Shown in pieces: positions 39,956 through 47,508 of a stretch of 64,000 nucleotides of DNA. The stretch comes from Lysobacter sp. K5869. GTDB lineage: Bacteria > Pseudomonadota > Gammaproteobacteria > Xanthomonadales > Xanthomonadaceae. The stretch spans positions 4,379,001 to 4,443,000 of the forward strand of contig NZ_CP072597.1 of NCBI RefSeq assembly GCF_018847975.1. Direction: 5' to 3'. The position numbers and the translations under genes were made by a program. The notes beneath the pieces were generated by a model. The model did not search any database. It was given only the letters and a program-made list of their open reading frames with translations, and had not been told where the DNA came from. Positions within the stretch are counted from its first letter, which is position 1; each line of letters starts with the position of its first letter.

Positions 39956-40327
39956 ATGACCAACGCGCCTCATCAAGAATTCGCGAACCGGCTGCACCAG
40001 GCCCTGGATTTCTCCGGCTTCGCCAAGGGACGCGCCCGCACCGGCGCCCTGTCCTCCTATTACGACGTCAGCCGCGAGACCGCGCGCAAATGGCTGGTCG
40101 GCCTGGCCCTGCCCGAACTCGAGCGGATGCTGCAGATCGCCGTGCAGCAGCACGTCAGCTTCGAATGGCTGGCCACCGGCCGCGGCACCATCGAAGGCAA
40201 ATCGCTGTCGGTGCGCGAGAACGCGGCCAAGTACAGCGATCCCGACGAGCTGCGGCTGATGGGCCTGATGCGCAAGCTCTCGCGCAAGAAGCGGCGCGCG
40301 CTGATCGAGTTGCTCGACGGCAACTGA
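39956..40327 (+). CDS. Phage CI-like Xre-type transcriptional regulator
   Basis: The 123-residue protein has a helix-turn-helix at about residues 28-65 (GALSSYYDVSRETARKWLVG) followed by the FEWLATGRG motif that is common in CI-like repressors just after the HTH. There is no LexA-type peptidase domain. The C-terminal helix is basic (RKLSRKKRRALIELL). It is divergent from the YdaS-like gene over an operator-rich gap. An in-frame ATG at 39866, within a palindrome, would add 30 unconserved residues. ssrA begins 121 bases downstream on the same strand. Confidence 0.72.
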   Translation: MTNAPHQEFANRLHQALDFSGFAKGRARTGALSSYYDVSRETARKWLVGLALPELERMLQIAVQQHVSFEWLATGRGTIEGKSLSVRENAAKYSDPDELRLMGLMRKLSRKKRRALIELLDGN

Positions 40328-40392
40328 GCCGTTTCGCGGGCGGGTTCGCGCCGTCCCGCCTGAGCATCGCCCCACCGCCGCATGCGCCGGGC

Positions 40393-40420
40393 TTGAGAAC
40401 CGGCGCGCAGCCCCTATACT
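40393..40420 (+). promoter_or_regulatory. Sigma70-type promoter of ssrA
   Basis: TTGAGA (40393-40398), a 16-base spacer and TATACT (40415-40420) form a strong promoter. Transcription would start near 40427, about 22 nt before the mature tmRNA 5' end at 40449, as expected for a processed precursor. Confidence 0.85.
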
Positions 40421-40448
40421 GAACAGGTCAGCGATACATGCAGTTCCC

Positions 40449-40802
40449 GGGGGTGCACTGGCTTCGACGGGGGTCGCGAAATCGCCTGGCGCATGCCGAG
40501 GGGGTAGCTTTCCTCGTAAATCCAGCTGCAAAACTCTAGTTGCCAACGACGACAACTACGCTCTCGCCGCTTAAGGCGTAAGCCCCGAAACTGCTTGTGT
40601 CCGTGCTCGCAGCGTAGGGTCACTATCACGGAATCGCCGGGAGCGGCCGCCTGCCAGCTCCCGTTCAACCTATAGCAGGCTGGTCCTTGGATGCGCTTCG
40701 CGCGCCGTGCTGTCCCGGGACGAGATCTAACGGAGCGCTAAGCATGTAGTGCCGGGGATGGAGTGCCTTCGGACGGCGGTTCGATTCCGCCCACCTCCAC
40801 CA
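40449..40802 (+). ncRNA. ssrA: Transfer-messenger RNA (tmRNA)
   Basis: tmRNA rescues stalled ribosomes with SmpB. The 354-nt gene begins GGGGGUGCACUGGCUUCGACGG, whose first seven bases pair with CACCUCC before the encoded CCA end at 40800-40802. The T-arm GGTTCGATTCC (40778-40788) is present. The tag-coding segment 40542-40574 reads GCC AAC GAC GAC AAC TAC GCT CTC GCC GCT TAA, that is ANDDNYALAA. A strong promoter precedes it and an intrinsic terminator follows. It is a single-piece tmRNA, not permuted. Confidence 0.97.
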
Positions 40803-40830
40803 ACAAGCCGCTCTTCCCGGAGCGCAGAAC

Positions 40831-40865
40831 AAGCCGGAGCCCCGCAACGGGCTCCGGCTTTTTCG
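40831..40865 (+). terminator. Intrinsic terminator of ssrA
   Basis: Perfect 12-base stem AAGCCGGAGCCC with a CGCAAC loop, followed by TTTCGTTTTC, 28 bases after the tmRNA CCA end. Confidence 0.92.
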
Positions 40866-41133
40866 TTTTCGCGCCGCATGCGCGGGTTCGCGCGAGCGCC
40901 GCGTCGCATTTTTTGCCCGCATCGATCGCGCCGTCCGCGCCGCTGCGGATCCGTGCGCGCGGTTGGCTATCGATAACATGCGGCACGTCAAAGTCGAATA
41001 TGAACGCGGTCGCGATAATGACGCGGCCGGCCTTTGCACAGGCCCGCTTCCCCGGCGGCGGCGCTCGATCGAGCGGCCGCGCGCCCATCGCGCCCTCCCC
41101 CAGCGGCACAACGCTACAAGAGACACGCACACC

Positions 41134-42573
41134 ATGCCCCAAAACAATCAAGCCATGCAGCTGGACGAGAAACGGATGTACCGGATCTTGCTGGACAGCG
41201 AGACATCGATCTACCCGGACAAAAAGCTCGCGAAAGCGCTGGGCGAAGAAAAAATCAAGCTTGCGGCGTTCAAGAACCACGACCTGAGCGACGATCTGAA
41301 GGAGTCGCTTTGCGCGGTGAAGAGCGACAAGACCCGGGTCGCGGTGCTGTCGGCGCTGAAGTTGACCGACAAGGAAGTCATCGAGAAAAAGATTTCGCAG
41401 ACCTTCCGCCGCGAACACGACGGCGCCGCGGACGTCGCCGAAATCGTCAACAGCGATCTGTTCAAGGACCGGGTCAAGACGCCCGTCGCGCCGGAGACGG
41501 CGATGGACAAGATGGCCCAGATTTCCAGCGAAAATCTCCAGCGACTGCGCGATCAGCGCGACGACTACAGCAAGCAGCTCCACGCCATCCCGCGCGGCGC
41601 GCAGTACGCGGAGCTCGCGGCGAAATTCCACGACATCGCGGCGGAGAAATACCGCAATGGCGACGCCACCCACGCCACCAACACCGCGGTCGCCAACAAC
41701 ATCCTGTGCACCAGCGATCGCGGCCACATCCGCGATTTCGCGGCGTCGGTGTCCAACAACAAGGAAACGGGCGCGAAGCTGACCAATACCGCGGAAACCA
41801 ATACCCGCCTGCTGAAATCCCACGACTACGTCTTCTTCAACGTCTATCCCGACCTGTACGACGACAAGAAGAACGAATTGCGCGGATCGACCCGCTACCT
41901 GAAGAGCGAGCCGGGAATGAAAGATTCCAAGGAAGCGCCCGACGCGCGCTCCTATTCCTACACCCTGCCCGACCTGATCAAGGACGCCAAGGGCCCGGTG
42001 CTGATCGCGCTGCGCGATCCGGTCTATCCGGCCGGCGGCACCACCTCGGGGTCGGAAGAAATCAGCAAGCGCCTGGGTCAGGGCATCGCCGAAGCCGGCA
42101 ACTACACCCAGTCGCCGGGCAAGGCGGTGCGCGACATCGGCACGGTCAAGGACGTCTACGAATCGCACCAGAACTTCTTCGTCGGCAAGGACGCGGTCGA
42201 AGCGCTGGCCCTCAACGCGCAGGTCGGCGTCCTGAAAACCTTCGTCGGCATGCGCGGCCTGTCGAACAACGATCCGAACCGCTACACCGACCAGGAACTC
42301 CAGTTCCACGGCAAGGTGAGCGGCGCGGTCAACGGCGATGTACACAAGCCGCACGACGACAAATCGCAAGCCGCTTACCGCGACGACAAGACCCTGGAGG
42401 TGCTGAAGATGTACCAGTACCCGCAGCTGATGGTCTCCGGCTCGGTCAACATCGACAAGGCCGTCGTCTTCGATCCCAAGCAGCACGCCAGGAACGCCGA
42501 GCAAACCGCGACGTCTACGCAGCAGCAAGAACAGGCGCGGACGCAGGAAAATCGCCAGGCGATGCGGATGTAA
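41134..42573 (+). CDS. Unrecognised effector-like protein downstream of ssrA
   Basis: The 479-residue protein has no signal peptide or membrane segment and I recognise no family. It is rich in Lys/Asp, with a helical first half (about 10-170), a middle with LKSHDYVFFNVYPDLYDD and VLIALRDPVYPAGGTTSGS, then ELQFHGKVSG (388-397), MYQYPQLMVSGSVNIDKAVVFD (427-446, an apparent beta-rich core) and a Gln-rich disordered tail (460-479, STQQQEQ). The ELQFHG patch faintly recalls the E-x-Q-HG element of ADP-ribosyltransferase-like toxins. Its G+C is visibly lower than neighbours. The ATG at 41134 is preferred; it follows CAAGAGACACGCACACC. Horizontal acquisition is likely. Confidence 0.8.
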   Translation: MPQNNQAMQLDEKRMYRILLDSETSIYPDKKLAKALGEEKIKLAAFKNHDLSDDLKESLCAVKSDKTRVAVLSALKLTDKEVIEKKISQTFRREHDGAADVAEIVNSDLFKDRVKTPVAPETAMDKMAQISSENLQRLRDQRDDYSKQLHAIPRGAQYAELAAKFHDIAAEKYRNGDATHATNTAVANNILCTSDRGHIRDFAASVSNNKETGAKLTNTAETNTRLLKSHDYVFFNVYPDLYDDKKNELRGSTRYLKSEPGMKDSKEAPDARSYSYTLPDLIKDAKGPVLIALRDPVYPAGGTTSGSEEISKRLGQGIAEAGNYTQSPGKAVRDIGTVKDVYESHQNFFVGKDAVEALALNAQVGVLKTFVGMRGLSNNDPNRYTDQELQFHGKVSGAVNGDVHKPHDDKSQAAYRDDKTLEVLKMYQYPQLMVSGSVNIDKAVVFDPKQHARNAEQTATSTQQQEQARTQENRQAMRM

Positions 42574-42625
42574 AGCGCCGCGAGCCGGAGGCCGCGCCGC
42601 GGCGTCCGGTTTTTCGGCGCGGCAA

Positions 42626-42657
42626 CGAAACAGGCCGGCATACGCCGGCCTGTTTCG
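42626..42657. terminator. Hairpin after the effector-like gene
   Basis: Fourteen-base arms CGAAACAGGCCGGC / GCCGGCCTGTTTCG with an ATAC loop. The end TGTTTCG gives only a weak T-run, but the hairpin is stable and lies between convergent genes. Confidence 0.8.
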
Positions 42658-42730
42658 TCGAGGAACCTATCGTCCGGCCGCCGCGCCCTCGCGGGGCGTC
42701 GCGCGCGGACCCGTCGCGAGCGGCGAGCGC

Positions 42731-42946
42731 TTACTCGTCCTCGCCTTCCTCTTCGTCTTCTTCCTCTTCTTCGTCCTCGTCTTCCTCGTCCTCATACGGC
42801 AGACCCAACGAGTACCGCAGCCACGGCTCGCCGCCGGCCTTGGTGCCGGGGGCCACGGCGAGGACGACCCAGCCGTCCTGCAGGCGCTGGTTCACTTCCT
42901 GCACGTCGTCGATTTGCACCACTTCACCGATGGTTTCCAGATCCAC
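42731..42946 (-). CDS. Small protein with a polyacidic C-terminal tail
   Basis: This 71-residue protein has a compact N-terminal domain (MDLETIGEVVQIDDVQEVNQRLQDGWVVL, then a LRYSLGLP strand) and a tail of about 22 residues made almost only of Glu and Asp. The pattern looks like the small conserved hypothetical proteins of xanthomonads. The tail is encoded by a CTT/CTC-type microsatellite (42732-42793 on the + strand), prone to length change. The start is GTG at 42946 with AGGAG 11 bases upstream. Binding to basic partners such as nucleic-acid-binding proteins is possible but unproven. Confidence 0.72.
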   Translation of the reverse strand: MDLETIGEVVQIDDVQEVNQRLQDGWVVLAVAPGTKAGGEPWLRYSLGLPYEDEEDEDEEEEEDEEEGEDE

Positions 42947-43019
42947 GTGTCGTTCGCTCCTGAGTGGGAGCGCGAAGCATACGGCAGGCGGCGGCGCGCG
43001 GTAAGGCGGCCGGCGGCGC

Positions 43020-43511
43020 TCAACGCGTTGCGGTGTTCGCGGGTTGCGGCGCGGGGTCTTCGCATTGGCGCTTGAGCGCGGGCAAGGCCAGTTCCCAGTA
43101 GTAGGTCAAGTGGCCGTAGATCGCGTAGTCGGACAGGTTGCTCAAGGTCAGCCGCAGCTGCGTGCCGGCGCCGGCGGGTTCGAGGTCGAAGCGGAAGACC
43201 GCGTGGTGCTCGGGCGCGTCGGGCAGCGCGCGGCGCGAAAGCGAACTGTAGTGGGTGTATTCGAGCAGAAGCGGCGGCGCGAACGCACGCACGCGGCCGG
43301 TGTTGACGAAGCGCAGGCGGCCGTGGAGCGTGCCGGCGATGCGGATCGGGCCGTCGACGCGCCAGTCGGTGTCCAGCTGCAGCGGTTCGTCGGACATCCA
43401 GCGCGGGGCGAGATCGCGGTCGGTGAGCGCGCGCCATACCGCCGACGGCGGCGCGGCGATGTCGATGCGCTTGATCACCGGATCGGGATAGTCGGCGGGA
43501 GTGGGCTGCAT
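43020..43511 (-). CDS. SRPBCC (AHSA1-like) domain protein
   Basis: The 163 residues form one START/SRPBCC fold: VIKRIDIAAPPSAVWRALTDRDLAPRWMSD at the N-terminus, then WRVDGPIRIAGTL, FAPPLLLEYTHYSS and the C-terminal helix HLTYYWELALPALKRQ. Such proteins bind hydrophobic ligands or polyketides, or assist chaperones; no specific ligand can be named. The start at 43511 (MQPTPADYP) is preferred, as the in-frame extension to 43652 has no homology pattern. No operon partner is apparent. Confidence 0.8.
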   Translation of the reverse strand: MQPTPADYPDPVIKRIDIAAPPSAVWRALTDRDLAPRWMSDEPLQLDTDWRVDGPIRIAGTLHGRLRFVNTGRVRAFAPPLLLEYTHYSSLSRRALPDAPEHHAVFRFDLEPAGAGTQLRLTLSNLSDYAIYGHLTYYWELALPALKRQCEDPAPQPANTATR

Positions 43512-43741
43512 GGGCGATGGCGCGTGGGAGGGTGCATCATCTTGCGCCGATGCGCGGGCTCGGCAAGTGCCGTGCGCTGGACGGAGCATCGCGGAAAAGG
43601 AGCGGTAAAACGCTCCATCGGACTGGAGCGTTTTTCCGTCGATGAAGCTCACCGCGATGTCGATCTAAACCGCCGCGACCGGCCGGCCGAACGAACGCTC
43701 GTCGCCCGATCGCGAACCCAACGCCCCACCCCACCGCGCCG

Positions 43742-44782
43742 CTACGATTTCGCGCAGCTCTCGCCCTGCTTGTCGGCGTACCAGATCGATCGCCGCGCGC
43801 GGTCGTAGGCCATATCGGCCGAACGCGGCAGCAACTGCTCGGCGTTGACCGGATCGGCGCCGCTGGCGTAGGCGCGCTCGATCCGCTGCAGCTCGTCCAG
43901 CCCCGACAAGGCCGGCACCAGCCATTGCCGCAACCGTTCGATTCCGCAGCTGGCGCGGCGCGTTTCCAGATCGCCGATGGCCGCGCGGATGCGCGCGCTG
44001 GCGTCGCCGCGCAGCCCGGGCGCGCGCTCGAACGCGATCGGCGCGGCCTTGTAGGCGTCGCCGGTGGCTTCGCTGCCCAGATCGGAGGGGCGCTCGTGCA
44101 GCGCGGGATTGAAGCGCACCGGCGGCGGCGGCCGCGCCACGACTTCCTGCACCTGTTTGCGCCCCGGCAGCTTGTCGGCGATTTTCTTCAGGCGTTTGTT
44201 GAGGTTGTTGACCAAGGCCTCGCCGAGGGTGCCGTCGCTGACCCAGCCGCCCTGCGGCGGAATCGGATTGACGCGCTCGAACGCGTTCTTGACCTTGAGC
44301 GCGTTGGGGTCCTGGTCGCTGCCCGGGATGTAGGTCTTGCGCTTCATCGGGTCGAAGTCGGGATTCGCGGCGAGCGCGACGCGGCCTTCGGCGGTGTAGA
44401 GGCGCGCGGAGGGCGCGGGTTTGTCCGGCGCGGTTTTGCCGGTCGCGGATTTATCGGGTGCGCTCTGGTTGTCCGCGACGCGCGCGGCGGCCGGCGCGGG
44501 CGTCGTCGGTGCGGTCGACGCCGTCTTCGTGCGCGGCGCCGGCGTGAGCGGCGGCGATGTTTCGCGTTGCGGCGGCGGCGCCTCTTCCGCCGTCGCCGGC
44601 TCGGGCTGCGCGCGCGGCGCCGGCGCGATGCGTTCGATCAACACCACGTCCAATTCCGGCGCGGGCGGCAACGGCGGCGGCACGCGCAGCAGCAGCCAGG
44701 CCATGAACGCGGTCGACGCCAACGCGACCGCGGCGGCGGCGAGGCGTAACGGCAATTCGGGCGATGACTCGTCGGCGTACAT
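43742..44782 (-). CDS. TonB-like membrane-anchored proline-rich protein
   Basis: The 346-residue protein begins with a short cytoplasmic tail and one transmembrane segment (about 12-32), then a Pro/Ala/Lys-rich spacer (about 35-125) typical of TonB and TolA energy transducers. The rest (about 130-346) is soluble and contains the pattern RKTYIPGSDQDPNALKVKNAFE; I recognise no TonB C-terminal domain in it. It is therefore named by architecture only. The ATG at 44782 has AGGA eight bases upstream. Two cysteines (CGIERL and near the C-terminus) could pair in the periplasm. Confidence 0.65.
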   Translation of the reverse strand: MYADESSPELPLRLAAAAVALASTAFMAWLLLRVPPPLPPAPELDVVLIERIAPAPRAQPEPATAEEAPPPQRETSPPLTPAPRTKTASTAPTTPAPAAARVADNQSAPDKSATGKTAPDKPAPSARLYTAEGRVALAANPDFDPMKRKTYIPGSDQDPNALKVKNAFERVNPIPPQGGWVSDGTLGEALVNNLNKRLKKIADKLPGRKQVQEVVARPPPPVRFNPALHERPSDLGSEATGDAYKAAPIAFERAPGLRGDASARIRAAIGDLETRRASCGIERLRQWLVPALSGLDELQRIERAYASGADPVNAEQLLPRSADMAYDRARRSIWYADKQGESCAKS

Positions 44783-45315
44783 GCATCCTGCTCGGAAAAC
44801 CGCCGGCGACGCACGCGGCGCGGCGCTCGCGGCCGACTGGGCGGGCACGAGCGCTCGCCGGCGCGCTGCGGCTGCGGCGAAACGGACGCGGGCCGCGCGC
44901 TGCGCGATCCGCGGTCCCGGTGCGCGGCGACGGGGGCCGCGGCGAAACGCCGGCGATGAAGAACGCAGTCGCGAAGAGCGCGCTCGTTCGAGCGCGCCGG
45001 TCGGCGCGCGTCGAACCGAACGCGCTCGCGAACCTCGCTTCGCGATATCACTCGGGCGCAAGCGCGCAGTGAACCGCATCCGCGACGCTCGCGCTTGCGA
45101 ACACCGCACCGGCGATGCCGGCGGCTCGCTGCGCGCGCGGATCGGGTCGAGGCGACGATAGCGAGGCGCCTGGGCGCAGGAGAATTAAATTTCCGTTGCT
45201 CGCGCGACGACGGCGAGAACGGTGTAGCTCGCGTTCACGAAGCGGCGACGCGCGCCGTCGTGTTGGTGCGCGAATGCCGGCCGCGCGCGTCGCGCGGCCG
45301 ACTCGTTCGCCGCGC
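44783..45315. other. Gene-free, very G+C-rich region
   Basis: No plausible gene lies in these 533 bases; frames open on both strands are made of Arg/Ala-rich residues expected from G+C-rich noncoding sequence. A local AT-rich stretch GAGAATTAAATTTCC at 45181-45195 stands out and could be a promoter for the minus-strand TonB-like gene, though over 400 bases from its start. Confidence 0.55.
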
Positions 45316-45771
45316 TCAGCGGCGGCGGAACGCCGGCACCAGCGCGCCTTCGGCGAGCTTGCCGCTGGCCTTCCACACCACCGTGCCGGGCGGGAACTCT
45401 TCGCTGCGCGCGTACGCGGCGACTTGCGCGCCGAGCACCTTGGTCGCGGCGGCGCTGGCCGGGTTCCAGGCGAACACGCCTTGCTTGCCGTACCAGACCA
45501 CTGGCGTGGTGACGTCCAGGCGGGTGTCCGGGCACAGCGCGTAGCCGCGCGATTCCAGCACCTTGAGCGCGGCGGCCGGCACCGCCAGCACGCCGGGGCG
45601 GGTGCGCGCGTCGGAATGCTCGGGGCAGGTCTCGGCCGAACGCGCCAGCGCGGCGGTGTAGGCCGCGTTGTCCTTGGCCGGCGCGGCACGGCGCTTCTGC
45701 GCTTCGGCGTGGGGGGCGAGGATGAGCAACAGCCCCAGGCTGGATCCGAGGATGCGCGACTTGCAATTCAT
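45316..45771 (-). CDS. Small secreted protein of unknown function
   Basis: This 151-residue protein has a signal peptide (cleavage about APHAEA-QKRR, residue 25) and a mature domain with paired cysteines (SAETCPEHSD and GYALCPDTRL), and the strand TPVVWYGKQGVFAWNPASA. I recognise no family. A disulfide between the two cysteines is plausible in the periplasm. The start at 45771 is fixed by the signal peptide; longer in-frame starts reach into the opposite gene's promoter. Confidence 0.65.
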   Translation of the reverse strand: MNCKSRILGSSLGLLLILAPHAEAQKRRAAPAKDNAAYTAALARSAETCPEHSDARTRPGVLAVPAAALKVLESRGYALCPDTRLDVTTPVVWYGKQGVFAWNPASAAATKVLGAQVAAYARSEEFPPGTVVWKASGKLAEGALVPAFRRR

Positions 45772-46042
45772 GACGACTCCGAAAGCGAAACGTGAGGGCG
45801 CGAAGCAGCGGGGCCGGCGGGACCGCGCCGGCGGCAGGCTGTTCAGCCGCGCAGCATAGCAACCGGGAGTGTGCGATTTCGTGTCCACTGCAAGGTCTGA
45901 CGGGCGCGGACCGATCCGGCGGCCCGCCGCCGATCCCGCGGCGAGATCAGTATTCCGCACCCCGGTCGCAGACCCCGCGACCCTCGCCCGCCAAACTGAA
46001 TCCGGGGCGAGCCGACCCGGCGCGCAAGTATCGTTTTGAGCT

Positions 46043-46720
46043 ATGATCCGTCCAGATCCAGACGAACCGACCGACGTGAGCAAAACCGCCAAGCCGTCCG
46101 CCCCGGCCAAGGGCGCCGCCAAGACCGCCGCCAAAACGCCCGCCCGCGGCCGCGCCGCGACCCGCGAAGGACACGCCCAACGCGGCGTGCGCGACGCCGC
46201 CGCGTACCCGTCCCCCGCCGCCAAGCGCGGGCTGTCGGTGCGCGAAACGCCCTCGCCCGCCTACGCCGAAGCGCCGGCCACGCTCAGCGGCTACGTCGAT
46301 TACCTGCGCGAGGCCACCCCGCTGCAGCGGGTCGAGGCCGAGCGCGAAGGCGTGCCGGCGCGCATGGTCAAGCACATGGCCAGCGACATGGACCTGCCGG
46401 CGGTGCGCATGTTCGACATCCTCGGCATCGCCAAGGCCACCGCCGAGGCCAAGGCCGCGCAGCAGGCGCGCATCACCGGCGCCAGCGGCCAGGCCGCGCT
46501 GGGCTTGATCCATCTGCTCGGCATCGCCCGCGACATCGTCGACGACAGCACCGACCCGGCCGCCGCCGGCTTCGACGCGGCGCGTTGGCTGGGCCAGTGG
46601 ATCGAGCAGCCGCAGGCCGCGCTCGGCGGGCAGAAGCCGGCCGACCTGCTCGACACGCCGACCGGCCTGAGCGTGGTCGCGCGCCTGCTCGGCGCGCTGG
46701 CCAGCGGCGCCTACCAATGA
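46043..46720 (+). CDS. Xre/MbcA/ParS-type antitoxin with a basic N-terminal extension
   Basis: The antitoxin partner of a RES toxin encoded 34 bases downstream. Residues about 80-225 form the DUF2384/MbcA-ParS-Xre domain (SGYVDYLREATPL, MASDMDLPAVRMFDILGI, ALGLIHLLGIARDIVDDST, DLLDTPTGLSVVARLLGALASGAY), which binds DNA and blocks the toxin. The first 55 residues are Lys/Ala/Pro-rich, like histone H1-type tails. A GTG at 46076 (SKTAKPS) is an alternative start, because TATGAT at 46042-46047 looks like a -10 element. Confidence 0.85.
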   Translation: MIRPDPDEPTDVSKTAKPSAPAKGAAKTAAKTPARGRAATREGHAQRGVRDAAAYPSPAAKRGLSVRETPSPAYAEAPATLSGYVDYLREATPLQRVEAEREGVPARMVKHMASDMDLPAVRMFDILGIAKATAEAKAAQQARITGASGQAALGLIHLLGIARDIVDDSTDPAAAGFDAARWLGQWIEQPQAALGGQKPADLLDTPTGLSVVARLLGALASGAYQ

Positions 46721-46754
46721 CCCGCCGCGACGGCGCACGCGCGGAGGCGGGCCG

Positions 46755-47234
46755 ATGGTGAAGCTGTGGCGCATCGCCGGCGAAACCCGCGCCTACCGCG
46801 CCGACGACATGAGCGGTGCCGGCGCGGCCAAGTTCCCCGGCCGCTGGAACGACGAAGGCCAGCGCGTGCTCTACACCGCCACCTCGCTGGCGCTGGCCGC
46901 GCTGGAAACGGCGGCTTACGTCGACGCCCACGGCTTGCCGTTGAACCGGCACGTGGTGTCGATCGAAGTGCCGGCGTCGGTGTGGAAAGCGCGCATCCAA
47001 CTCGCCGCGGCCGACCTGCCCGGCGGCTGGGACGCGGTGCCGGCCGGCTTGGCCAGCGTGCGCATCGGCGCGCAGTGGCTGCGCGGCGGCGACTCGGCGA
47101 TCTTGCTGGTGCCGTCGGTGATCGTGCCGGAGGAGTACAACGCGCTGATCAATCCCGAACACCGCGACGCGAAGAAGCTGCGGGCGACGGCGGGGCGGAA
47201 GTTTCAGTACAACGTGGTGTTTCGCGCGCCGTGA
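46755..47234 (+). CDS. RES-domain toxin (NAD+-degrading)
   Basis: RES toxins deplete cellular NAD+ and so stop growth. The 159 residues show the family pattern: LWRIAG (R6), FPGRWNDEGQRVLYTA with R30 and Y40, LAALETAAYV with E51, and LLVPSVIVPEEYNALINPEHRDA with S121 and N133, the Arg-Glu-Ser set that names the family. It follows its Xre-type antitoxin in the usual antitoxin-first order. Regulation is expected to be autorepression by the complex. A repeat-filled gap follows. Confidence 0.88.
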   Translation: MVKLWRIAGETRAYRADDMSGAGAAKFPGRWNDEGQRVLYTATSLALAALETAAYVDAHGLPLNRHVVSIEVPASVWKARIQLAAADLPGGWDAVPAGLASVRIGAQWLRGGDSAILLVPSVIVPEEYNALINPEHRDAKKLRATAGRKFQYNVVFRAP

Positions 47235-47270
47235 GGCGAAGCGAGCCGCAGGCTTCGGCGTCCGCTTTTG

Positions 47271-47292
47271 TAGGAGCGGCGTAAGCCGCGAC
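47271..47292 (+). repeat. GTAGGAGCGGCG-type palindromic repeat
   Basis: GTAGGAGCGGCGTAAGCCGC then GAC, 37 bases after the RES toxin stop. A second, inverted copy lies at 47412-47433; the pair could fold across 160 bases. Confidence 0.8.
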
Positions 47293-47411
47293 CCACCGCA
47301 GCGGTTCGGTTCCACACCTCGCTCCGAAGCCCGGCGGTTTAGCGATTTGGCTCCGAAACGACGATTGGCCAAGCTTCGGCAGGAACGCTTTCGTAAATCG
47401 CTGCGGTTGGA

Positions 47412-47433
47412 TCGCGGCTTGCGCCGCTCCTAC
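47412..47433 (-). repeat. GTAGGAGCGGCG-type palindromic repeat, inverted copy
   Basis: TCGCGGCTTGCGCCGCTCCT then AC on the + strand; same element as at 47271 in opposite orientation. Confidence 0.8.
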
Positions 47434-47458
47434 AGGGTGCTGCCGCGGCGTGGTGAAT

Positions 47459-47492
47459 CGCCGATACGTTCCGCCGGCGAAACGTATCGGCG
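47459..47492. repeat. Inverted repeat between convergent genes
   Basis: Twelve-base arms CGCCGATACGTT / AACGTATCGGCG with a ten-base loop, 16 bases before the convergent DUF4166 stop. It has no T-run, but may act in termination for both directions. Confidence 0.65.
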
Positions 47493-47508
47493 GTCGGATG
47501 CCTTCGAC

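Noticed and set aside
42400..42573. XVIPCD-type type IV secretion signal at the end of the effector-like protein
   Set aside because: A Gln-rich tail is present, but the conserved XVIPCD blocks (for example a GLxRIDHV-type motif) are not seen, so secretion by the X-T4SS is not claimed.
40778..42720. Integration site duplication of the ssrA 3' end
   Set aside because: The sequence GGTTCGATTCCGCCCACC is not repeated downstream within the window, so no att-bounded island could be drawn.
45185..45862. Minus-strand open frame overlapping the small secreted protein gene in another frame
   Set aside because: Arg/Ala-rich shadow; the overlapping frame has a proper signal peptide and Cys pair.
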